From Methanosaeta sp. NSP1 (GTDB lineage: Archaea; Halobacteriota; Methanosarcinia; Methanotrichales; Methanotrichaceae), in assembly GCA_002256595.1 (NCBI GenBank), contig NOLC01000098.1:1-6589 (forward strand): 6,589 bases of DNA, read 5' to 3'. The notes beneath the pieces are model-generated. The model saw only the letters and a list, made by a program, of their open reading frames with translations. It was not told where the DNA came from and did not search any database. The position numbers were made by a program, and so were the translations under genes. Below are positions 1 through 5,301 of the stretch, one piece after another. The first letter of the stretch is position 1; each line of letters starts with the position of its first letter.

Positions 1-1
1 T

Positions 2-460
2 AAATTTATTTATCAAATTATAAACAGTTCTCCGGAATTTTTTGAAGAATTAGTAGTAAGTCTGCTGGTTGCCATGGGATATGGAGGCAGCCTCCATGAT
101 GCAGGAAAGGCCATCGGTCGCAGTGGTGATGGCGGGATTGATGGCATAATAAAGGAAGACAAACTGGGCCTTGATGCAATCTACATCCAAGCTAAGAGAT
201 GGGAAGGCACGGTCGGCCGTCCAGTAGTGCAGGCATTTGTCGGTAGTCTGGAAGGAGTTAGATCACGCAAGGGTGTATTGATCGCTACCTCTCAGTTCTC
301 TCCTGACGCCCGGGAATATGTAAACCGCATCGGCGTGAAGATCGTGCTTATTGACGGCCATGAATTGGCTGACTTGATGATTGACCATGGTGTAGGCGTC
401 TCACCTCATGCCACCTATGTTGTGAAGAAAATAGATCTCGATTACTTTGGTGGCGAATGA
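2..460 (+). CDS. Mrr-type restriction endonuclease, C-terminal part (5' end outside window)
   Basis: This is probably a type IV-like restriction nuclease that cleaves modified or foreign DNA in the cytoplasm. The reading frame is open to the left edge. The residues before the first Met (74) include SPEFFEELVVSLLVAMGYGG, a typical Mrr-domain opening, so 74 is not the true start and the gene begins upstream. The visible part is 152 residues. The PD-(D/E)XK-type nuclease core is seen as GDGGIDG (catalytic Asp near visible residue 47) followed by YIQAKRW (Gln 63, Lys 65). Then comes the conserved VGRPVVQAFVGSLEG stretch and RKGVLIATSQFSPDAREYV. The protein ends soon after this domain, as Mrr proteins do. 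The N-terminal Mrr winged-helix part would lie outside the window. No methylase or specificity subunit is visible. The family call is firm from motifs; the substrate is not known. Confidence 0.9.
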   Translation, partial: KFIYQIINSSPEFFEELVVSLLVAMGYGGSLHDAGKAIGRSGDGGIDGIIKEDKLGLDAIYIQAKRWEGTVGRPVVQAFVGSLEGVRSRKGVLIATSQFSPDAREYVNRIGVKIVLIDGHELADLMIDHGVGVSPHATYVVKKIDLDYFGGE

Positions 461-473
461 TTATTCTTGGCTT

Positions 474-490
474 CCGGGCATCTCTGCCGG
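474..490 (+). terminator. Weak hairpin after the Mrr gene, possible terminator
   Basis: Fourteen bases after the Mrr stop codon, CCGG-CA (474-480, one bulged G) can pair with TG-CCGG (485-490) around a TCTC loop. The downstream sequence is only moderately T-rich, so the terminator role is a guess. Confidence 0.2.
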
Positions 491-580
491 CTTTGTAGGT
501 TGGTCTTGGAGAAGAAGAATCCTGCCATGCATTTGTGCTCATCCCAGATCTCAACCGCCAACTACAAATATCTATAACGA

Positions 581-589
581 CTATATTAG
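581..589 (+). promoter_or_regulatory. TATA-like box ahead of the candidate structured RNA
   Basis: CTATATTAG lies in a locally AT-rich patch (561-600) within GC-richer sequence. Archaeal TATA boxes sit about 25-30 bases before the transcription start. That predicts a start near 608-615, which is where the long closing helix of the candidate RNA begins (613). A second, weaker AT-rich candidate is TCTATAACG at 571-579. This is inference from spacing and composition only. Confidence 0.4.
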
Positions 590-610
590 TAGTTTGCCGC
601 TTCATGCCAT

Positions 611-1121
611 TGAATCGGGTGGCGGGCGTGCCGTGGGCTAAAGCGTATCCGATAATGCTCTGATGACAAGGGTGATTGAAGTGATTGCTCCTCCGTGGAG
701 CAGCACGGCGTAGCTTCTAGGGCTGGCCGATTGAGATCCCTTGGTGCAGGAGATGCATGCCTTCGTGGCACTGCATTCGGCTACGGGCCTGTGAGGCTGA
801 TACTTCGGCGGAAAGAAAAAAGTTGCGTGCCGTAACTGGCGCAGTAATCTGCCGAGATCTCACGCTAATACACGGTCGGGGCATGATGCGGCATAAGCCG
901 AGGACGAAAGGCGAGCACTAGGCTCCTTTGAAAGGGGTTCCCGTAAAACGGACGCTGTGTTTGATTCCAGCGCTACTGCCGCCTTCGGTCCCAGGCTTTT
1001 AATTCGAGCTTCGGGCAGGGCTAGGCCGTCACTACGGTGATAGGCTCCTCCTAAAAGGGCGCTGCGGATCGGCGCTGGCCCGCCGCAAACTCGGTTAGGC
1101 TGTTTTCGGATCATTCTTTTT
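611..1121 (+). ncRNA. Candidate large (~500 nt) structured RNA of unknown class
   Basis: No credible protein gene occupies this stretch. Its two ends pair over about 440 bases. Bases 619-633 pair with 1070-1086 in 15 base pairs, broken only by the bulge 1076-1077, and 613-617 pair with 1092-1096 after an internal loop. Inside are local hairpins: 642-646/655-659, 685-691/697-703, a bulged arm 704-715/779-793 enclosing 744-749/771-776, 796-800/805-809, 821-827/831-837, 889-892/897-900, 923-928/932-937, 941-944/948-951, 953-957/968-972, 976-980/1014-1018 and 1024-1032/1037-1045. Several pairs are G-U only if the + strand is transcribed (615/1094, 620/1085, 629/1074); on the other strand they would be A-C mismatches. 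A TATA-like box precedes it and a T-tract ends it. I see no RNase P conserved regions, no SRP S-domain signature and no tRNA. An alternative is a decayed element that happens to keep an inverted repeat. Confidence 0.5.
1114..1121 (+). terminator. T-tract ending the candidate RNA
   Basis: TTCTTTTT follows the 3' strand of the closing helix (ends 1096) by 17 bases. Archaeal transcription commonly stops at such U-rich tracts without needing a hairpin. A second T-rich patch, CCTTTTCTCT, follows at about 1134-1143. Confidence 0.4.
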
Positions 1122-1169
1122 GTAAGGCGGTCACCTTTTCTCTCACCTGGACCAGAAGAGCCATAATAA

Positions 1170-1282
1170 GGGGTGAACGGGAAGGCCCCTCTTATCCAGA
1201 AGCGTGTGGGGACGCTGCGGCCTTCCTTGCCGCAGATGCATTCAGCTCGCCCCTACAAAGAATCAAGCCGCGCGGGGCGAAA
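1170..1282 (-). repeat. Repeated structured element, copy A (3' of the nitroreductase gene)
   Basis: This is one of two copies in the window; copy B is at 5171-5288. Identical blocks shared by both copies, read on the + strand: GGGGTGAA at the left end, GGGAAGGC, CCAGAAGCGTGT (1196-1207), GCGGCCTTCCTTGCC (1217-1231) and AAGCCGCGCGGGGCGAAA (1265-1282). An inner 7-bp stem (1215-1221/1229-1235) has a 7-base loop. An outer stem (1206-1214/1248-1256) encloses it, with a 12-base one-sided internal loop. The element starts 21 bases after the nitroreductase stop codon, so it would lie in that gene's 3' untranslated region when read on the - strand. It has no obvious terminal inverted repeats and no coding potential I trust. 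Confidence 0.8.
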
Positions 1283-1302
1283 CCTCTCGACCTTAGGCTC
1301 TA

Positions 1303-1818
1303 TCAATTCGCCCATTTATCGTAAACTACTATCTCGTCCAGCTTCCTTCGAGGTCTGGCAGCAGGAGACTCTGCCGGATAGCCCAGAATCAGCATCGCTA
1401 CCACCCGGATCTTCTCCGGGATATCCAATATCTCCTTTACCTTATCCTCCTGGAATGCCCCTATCCAGCATGAGCCCAGTCCCTCGGCTGTCGCTGCCAG
1501 GCTCATATGATCCAATGCGATGGCCAAATCTATTGGATAGCAGTACTGGCCACAGGGCATGATATTTTCAGGCTCAGTCGCGCAGCCGACTATCACCGCA
1601 GATGCTTTCTCTACGTAAGGCTGACCGTTAGCAGCCTCAGAAAGCATCTTGCGCTTATCCTGGTCTCTCACCACTATGAACTTCCAGTCTTGCAGGTTTC
1701 GAGCCGAAGGCGCCATTCTTCCCGTATCCAGAACACGCAAGAGCTTCTCTTCTTCAATGGGGCGATCCTGATATTTGCGAATACTTCTCCTCGATCTGAT
1801 GGCCTCTGTTATCTCCAT
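1303..1818 (-). CDS. Nitroreductase-family FMN-dependent oxidoreductase
   Basis: A small cytoplasmic flavoprotein of the nitroreductase fold, which passes hydride from a reduced cofactor through FMN to nitro compounds, quinones or other acceptors; the physiological substrate cannot be told. With the chosen start it is 171 residues, the short end of the family. The FMN-phosphate motif RSRRSIRKYQDRPI is at residues 8-21, MAPSARNLQDWKFIVV at 35-50, and GLGSCWIGAF with EILDIPEKIRVVAMLILGYPAE at 113-150, followed by the basic PRRKLDEIVVYDKW tail. A GTG codon at 1827 would add three residues. However, the Shine-Dalgarno-like GGAGAGGTG overlaps that GTG and sits 6 bases before the ATG at 1818, so I prefer the ATG. 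The gene is divergent from the secreted-protein gene. Repeat copy A follows its stop. Two cysteines (89, 93) flank the middle of the protein, without a clear cluster motif. Confidence 0.9.
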   Translation of the reverse strand: MEITEAIRSRRSIRKYQDRPIEEEKLLRVLDTGRMAPSARNLQDWKFIVVRDQDKRKMLSEAANGQPYVEKASAVIVGCATEPENIMPCGQYCYPIDLAIALDHMSLAATAEGLGSCWIGAFQEDKVKEILDIPEKIRVVAMLILGYPAESPAARPRRKLDEIVVYDKWAN

Positions 1819-1820
1819 GA

Positions 1821-1832
1821 TTGACACCTCTC
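1821..1832 (-). promoter_or_regulatory. Ribosome binding site deciding the nitroreductase start
   Basis: On the - strand the sequence reads GGAGAGGTG, six bases, then ATG (1818). The GGTG core is well placed for the ATG. For the alternative GTG start at 1827, the GGAG would be only two bases away, which is too close. Confidence 0.55.
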
Positions 1833-1854
1833 CATGTTTCTCTGTTTTCTAAGC

Positions 1855-1861
1855 AGATAAA
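1855..1861 (-). promoter_or_regulatory. Possible TATA box of the nitroreductase gene
   Basis: On the - strand, TTTATCT lies about 25 bases before the ribosome binding site region, predicting a short leader starting near 1832. The match is weak and is supported by position only. Confidence 0.3.
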
Positions 1862-1933
1862 GGTGTACCAATACCAATGAAGTATGTTCATCCTGCCTCA
1901 AGCCGCCAGCTACTCGTCATGCCAAGATTTTCA

Positions 1934-1943
1934 TACTAAAAAG
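1934..1943 (+). promoter_or_regulatory. Possible TATA box of the secreted-protein gene
   Basis: TACTAAAAAG is the most A/T-rich promoter-like block before the gene at 1975. With a start about 25 bases downstream, the transcript would begin close to the ribosome binding site AGGTGA (1963-1968), giving a very short leader. Confidence 0.3.
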
Positions 1944-1962
1944 ATGAATGCATAAGACAATA

Positions 1963-1968
1963 AGGTGA
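1963..1968 (+). promoter_or_regulatory. Ribosome binding site of the secreted-protein gene
   Basis: AGGTGA lies six bases before the ATG at 1975 and matches the archaeal 16S 3' end well, which supports that start codon. Confidence 0.6.
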
Positions 1969-1974
1969 AGACTT

Positions 1975-2625
1975 ATGAAAGGCCGTCCATTCCGCTACCT
2001 GCTGGTCATAACACTCATTGCATTGATTGTCCCTTCCGCAGCCCATCAGCCCTTCTTTGAAGATAAAGAATTTGATGTTGATAATCCAGGGCGCATTCTA
2101 GACCCGACGATTTCAACCGCTATGTATTCCACGCTCGGAAAAGTGGATGATGTAGACTACTATGCATTCAATGCATCCAAGAATCAGTCCATACTGCTGA
2201 GCATAACTATACCACAGATTGCGGGACAGGATAACTTCACACCTGTCATGGCTTTGATTGGTCCAGGGCTTCCTGCAGGAAATTTGTCGGGAAATATCTC
2301 AAGCATCTCAAAGCCAGATGACGCGGGCTTCATCATACTTCCACCGCCATTGAATGCTACGGCATTCTTTGAGCCCTTCAGCCGCACGGCATATTGGACG
2401 CGCCAGGAGGAATATGTTGTGGCGCCCGAGAATGGCAGCTATCTTGTGGCTGTCTGGGATGAGAAGGGACAGTTAGGAAGGTACGTATTTGTTGCAGGAG
2501 ACCGAGAGGTGCCCGGCGGCGACCCGGCTTTTCCTCTGAAGATGAGGGACTACTGGAACTCCGTCGATAATTCAACTGCAGATAATAATCAGACGCAAGT
2601 GATGGCCCGAGGAGATCAGAAATGA
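1975..2625 (+). CDS. Secreted PPC-like beta-sandwich protein, sequon-rich
   Basis: A 216-residue exported protein of unknown function. Residues 1-23 form a classical signal peptide: basic MKGRPFR, a hydrophobic core (YLLVITLIALIV) and a probable cut after PSAA. The mature part has the look of a bacterial pre-peptidase C-terminal (PPC)-type beta-sandwich: TLGKVDDVDYYAFNASKNQSILLSITIP (53-80), then PVMALIGPGLP, and near the end GSYLVAVWDEKGQLGRYVFVAGDRE (154-178). It carries nine N-X-S/T sequons (Asn 66, 70, 87, 103, 107, 127, 153, 199, 205), so it is a candidate glycoprotein on the cell surface. I see no C-terminal membrane anchor or catalytic motif, so it is probably released or loosely bound. 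A good ribosome binding site supports the start. It converges with the permease gene, and the two share a terminator region. The fold assignment is moderate; the secretion call is firm. Confidence 0.8.
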   Translation: MKGRPFRYLLVITLIALIVPSAAHQPFFEDKEFDVDNPGRILDPTISTAMYSTLGKVDDVDYYAFNASKNQSILLSITIPQIAGQDNFTPVMALIGPGLPAGNLSGNISSISKPDDAGFIILPPPLNATAFFEPFSRTAYWTRQEEYVVAPENGSYLVAVWDEKGQLGRYVFVAGDREVPGGDPAFPLKMRDYWNSVDNSTADNNQTQVMARGDQK

Positions 2626-2628
2626 GAT

Positions 2629-2660
2629 AGCTATAGCAGTCAAAAAATAGCTGGATTTTT
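2629..2660. terminator. Bidirectional terminator between convergent genes
   Basis: AGCTAT (2629-2634) pairs with ATAGCT (2647-2652). On the + strand TTTTT follows at 2656-2660. On the - strand the A-run at 2642-2647 reads as six T's, positioned to stop the permease transcript about 55 bases after its stop codon. The location between two converging genes fits. Confidence 0.45.
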
Positions 2661-2700
2661 ATGTCGCTCACAGCAAGCCGGCTCTATTTTGTTGGATGCT

Positions 2701-5100
2701 TTAGCCTGATGCTATGGCCTGCACAGGATCAAGCTCCGATGCCCTGATGGCGGGATACAGCCCGGCCAGAAAGTTGAGGACCAGAGCGAAGAGGATGGAA
2801 TAGACTATGAGATCAGCTCTCAGGGTGAAGGAGAGTGCCACGCCTCCAAAGCCCGTCGGGCCGAAGGCGGCTATCATCTTTCCCACCGCCAGGCCGACCA
2901 TGGAGCCCAGTATTCCCCCCGGCAGGGCCAGAAGCAGGCTCTCGATTAAAAAGATCTTGAGGATGGACCTTTTTGAAGCGCCCATGGCCATCATTATTCC
3001 TATCTCCCTGGTCCTGCGGCTGATGATCATAATCGTGGTATTGGCTATGACAAAGCCCGATATCAGCAATATCATGGAGAAGAAGATCAGATTAATCCTG
3101 GACTGGGTGGATACGAACCTGGCGATCTCCCGGCTGAACTCCTGCCAGGAGCTGGTCTCTTTATTCAGGCGGCCTTTCAGCTCCTCTGCGGCTCTCGTAG
3201 CCTCCTCGAAATCGGACAGCTTGACCCCTATTTCTGATACCACATCTCCCTGGCCCACCAGATCCTGAGCCGTTTCCAGAGGCAGGTAGACCAGGTTGTA
3301 GTCCTTGGCCGTGCCCTTCTCCACCAGGCCCGCCACCCGCAGCTTTAGACGCTTGTCCTTCTGCTCCAGTTCGAACCTCTCCCCGGGCCGGATCTCCAGG
3401 CTCTCGGCCAGCTCTGTCCCCAGAAAGGCGGAGTTGCGCCCGTACCTCAGATCAGAGAAGTCTCCCCATTTGATGGAGTCCTGCAGATTCATGAGGATGT
3501 ACTCCGGGCCGGGATCAACGCCCATGAACTCCACCCCCTCAACGTTGTCCCTGAATCTGGCCGCCCCCTGCCCCACCAGCCTGGGCGAGACGGCCACAAC
3601 ACCGGGATAATCCCAGATCTTATCCGATAGGCTCCGATAAAGATGGAGATAATCCTCTCCCGGATCGGGCTTGATGTATAGGTGAGGATTCTTCTCTACA
3701 GTGTTTGCCACGATTGCTGCCCGGACCCCCTCCGTAATTCCCAGGGACATTATGATCACCCCCACCGCCAATCCTACCGATAAAAGGGTGAAGGCCGTCC
3801 CCCTGCGATTGGAGAGGATATGCCTTGCCGCCACTGCCATCTCGAAGCCTAAAGAGAGGCACTGACAGGCCAGCCTCTCCTCCAGAAATGTAGGCCTCCA
3901 GATCCTGCCCTTGCCTTCCCCTCCCTCTGAGCCCCGAAGTGCATCAACGGGATTGAGCCTGGAGGCCCTGTAGGCAGGATAGGCTCCAGCCAATATGCTC
4001 AGGGCTAAAGCCAGAAGGACATAGGCGGGAAAGTTCCAGGGATCTATCACCAATGGAATTGAGTTGAGCTCTCTTCCGCCGGCAGTGATCCCGAAGTTCA
4101 GGCTTCCCAGAGCGACAATGCCCAGCAGTCCCAGGATGCAGCCCAGTATGCCGCCCAGGAGTCCAAGAATTCCGCTCTGATAGATGAATATCCTCAAGAG
4201 ATGGTATCGTCCCGCTCCCAGGGCCAGGAGCATCCCCATCTCCCGGACCTTCTCCAAAACCAGCATATTCATTATGGCGGCGATGCCAAAGGCAGCAATG
4301 ATCATGACGAAGAATATGGACAGCGACCTCCAGAATCCACCCACCTCGATAGACCTGACGATCTCCGGATTGGACTCCTGCCAGCTCATGGCGTTATAGC
4401 CGAGGCCATCGATAGATGCTGCAATCCTCTGGGCCTGGTCGATGTCAAATAGCTTCAGCTCAATGGAGTTTATCACATCCCCTTCATCGAGAAAGCTCCT
4501 GGCAGTCTCAAAGGAGACATAGGCCATGCTCTCATCCAGCGGAGTTCCTGAATCAAATACCCCCACCAGCTTCAGTCTGGAATTTCTGGCTGGGGGAAAG
4601 CTGGCCTGCATTGTGTCTCCCAGCTTCAGATCCAGCTCATCCGCCAGCTTGAAGCCCATGACCACATTGCTTGCTCCCAGAAGGGCAAAGAGATCTCCCT
4701 CCCTCATGGATCCGCTGATCTGGTAGATGGCATCCTCCTGGATGGGATCTATGCCGCGGAGCAGAGCATTTTTCCTCTTTTCCTTGAAGGATATGGTGGC
4801 CTGAGTGGATAGGGTGGCCGAATAGGATCTGATTCCTTCGATGTCTGCAATCCTATTCAGGAGACTGCGATATAGGTGCAAGTAATCCTCCTCGCCCTCG
4901 GGGAAGATCTTGACATGAGGCAGTTTCTCCTCCACCATCCCGGTAAGAAGCTCCTGGGAGCCGTTGCCCAAAGAGGTGAATATCAGAGAGATGGAGACGG
5001 CTAGGGCGACGGCTGTAACCGAAAGAAGAGTCTGCCGCCTTTGTGTGACAACATGCCTGATGGCAATGAAAAGCTCGAAGCTGGAGGCTGGTGGGAGCAA
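2701..5100 (-). CDS. Fused double FtsX/MacB-type ABC transporter permease
   Basis: A 799-residue inner-membrane protein built of two complete permease units joined end to end. Each unit has one transmembrane helix (about 25-45 and 437-455), a large extracytoplasmic MacB_PCD-like domain, then three helices (about 258-283, 303-335, 358-376; second unit about 668-693, 714-745, 763-783). Each ends with the conserved cytoplasmic-edge pattern YPAYRASRLNPVDALRG (374-390) or YPAIRASELDPVQAIASG (782-799). The halves are clearly duplicates: EDYLHLYRSL occurs in both (71-80, 482-491), and SWQE plus a related segment ends both periplasmic-type domains. Such proteins work with an ATPase to move lipids, lipoproteins or peptides, or to drive extracytoplasmic processes; none is in the window. 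The start is a TTG at 5100. It has no Shine-Dalgarno, and no ATG or GTG lies between it and the upstream in-frame stop at 5128-5130. The first Met (55) would delete the first helix. Confidence 0.9.
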   Translation of the reverse strand: MLPPASSFELFIAIRHVVTQRRQTLLSVTAVALAVSISLIFTSLGNGSQELLTGMVEEKLPHVKIFPEGEEDYLHLYRSLLNRIADIEGIRSYSATLSTQATISFKEKRKNALLRGIDPIQEDAIYQISGSMREGDLFALLGASNVVMGFKLADELDLKLGDTMQASFPPARNSRLKLVGVFDSGTPLDESMAYVSFETARSFLDEGDVINSIELKLFDIDQAQRIAASIDGLGYNAMSWQESNPEIVRSIEVGGFWRSLSIFFVMIIAAFGIAAIMNMLVLEKVREMGMLLALGAGRYHLLRIFIYQSGILGLLGGILGCILGLLGIVALGSLNFGITAGGRELNSIPLVIDPWNFPAYVLLALALSILAGAYPAYRASRLNPVDALRGSEGGEGKGRIWRPTFLEERLACQCLSLGFEMAVAARHILSNRRGTAFTLLSVGLAVGVIIMSLGITEGVRAAIVANTVEKNPHLYIKPDPGEDYLHLYRSLSDKIWDYPGVVAVSPRLVGQGAARFRDNVEGVEFMGVDPGPEYILMNLQDSIKWGDFSDLRYGRNSAFLGTELAESLEIRPGERFELEQKDKRLKLRVAGLVEKGTAKDYNLVYLPLETAQDLVGQGDVVSEIGVKLSDFEEATRAAEELKGRLNKETSSWQEFSREIARFVSTQSRINLIFFSMILLISGFVIANTTIMIISRRTREIGIMMAMGASKRSILKIFLIESLLLALPGGILGSMVGLAVGKMIAAFGPTGFGGVALSFTLRADLIVYSILFALVLNFLAGLYPAIRASELDPVQAIASG

Positions 5101-5126
5101 AGCAGATTGCTCTTTGTCAGTGGAGG

Positions 5127-5134
5127 CTTAAAGG
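5127..5134 (-). promoter_or_regulatory. Possible TATA box of the permease gene (near-leaderless)
   Basis: On the - strand, GCCTTTAAG preceded by purine-rich GAGAAA lies about 25-30 bases before the TTG start at 5100. A transcript would then begin almost at the start codon, which would explain the missing ribosome binding site. The match is weak. Read-through from mtd is the alternative source of transcript. Confidence 0.3.
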
Positions 5135-5170
5135 CTTTCTCTGCAAGGAATTCCGTTTATCGAAGAATAT

Positions 5171-5288
5171 GGGGGTGAATGGGAAGGCTGCTCTTTGCCC
5201 AGAAGCGTGTAGGGCCGGTGCGGCCTTCCTTGCCACACATCTCAGTAGGCACCGGTCCCTATAAATCTTAAAGCCGCGCGGGGCGAAA
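5171..5288 (-). repeat. Repeated structured element, copy B (3' of mtd)
   Basis: Second copy of the element at 1170-1282, in the same orientation and starting 14 bases after the mtd stop codon. The inner stem is 5218-5224/5232-5238 with the same CTTCCTT loop (+ strand). The outer stem is 5210-5217/5253-5261 with T5256 bulged. Compared with copy A, the inner stem's outermost C-G pair became G-C, and the outer stem has different bases but still pairs. At 5221/5235 the + strand would have a C-A mismatch whereas the - strand has a G-U pair, favouring transcription with mtd. Blocks identical to copy A include 5199-5210, 5220-5234 and 5271-5288. It fills most of the gap between mtd and the permease gene. 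Confidence 0.8.
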
Positions 5289-5301
5289 GTGTCTTCCGCC
5301 T

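Noticed and set aside
447..641. 64-residue open frame overlapping the end of the Mrr gene
   Set aside because: Its composition is odd and it matches no family I recognise. It runs across the TATA-like box and into the RNA candidate.
661..720. C/D box small RNA (TGATGAC at 661)
   Set aside because: A C-box-like word is present, but no D box (CTGA) follows within the usual length.
860..1114. 84-residue open frame on the - strand
   Set aside because: It has no recognisable domain or ribosome binding site, and it lies wholly inside the hairpin-rich stretch better explained as a structured RNA on the other strand.
611..1121. RNase P RNA, SRP RNA or an rRNA fragment
   Set aside because: Neither strand shows the RNase P CR-I (GAGGAAAGUCC-like) and CR-V (ACAGAA...GGCUUA-like) pair, nor the SRP S-domain GGAG/GNAR signature, nor familiar 16S/23S blocks. 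Short matches such as GGCTTAT on the - strand lack their pairing partner.
1173..1562. 129-residue + strand frame opposite the nitroreductase
   Set aside because: It is a shadow of the nitroreductase gene plus the repeated element, with a low-complexity Pro/Ser-rich sequence and no homology I can see.
1819..1827. GTG start of the nitroreductase at 1827
   Set aside because: The GTG is part of the ribosome binding sequence for the ATG at 1818, and its own spacing to GGAG is too short. It cannot be excluded fully.
1170..5288. CRISPR array or insertion sequence made by the two repeats
   Set aside because: There are only two copies, about 4 kb apart, with no short regular spacing, no terminal inverted repeats and no transposase.
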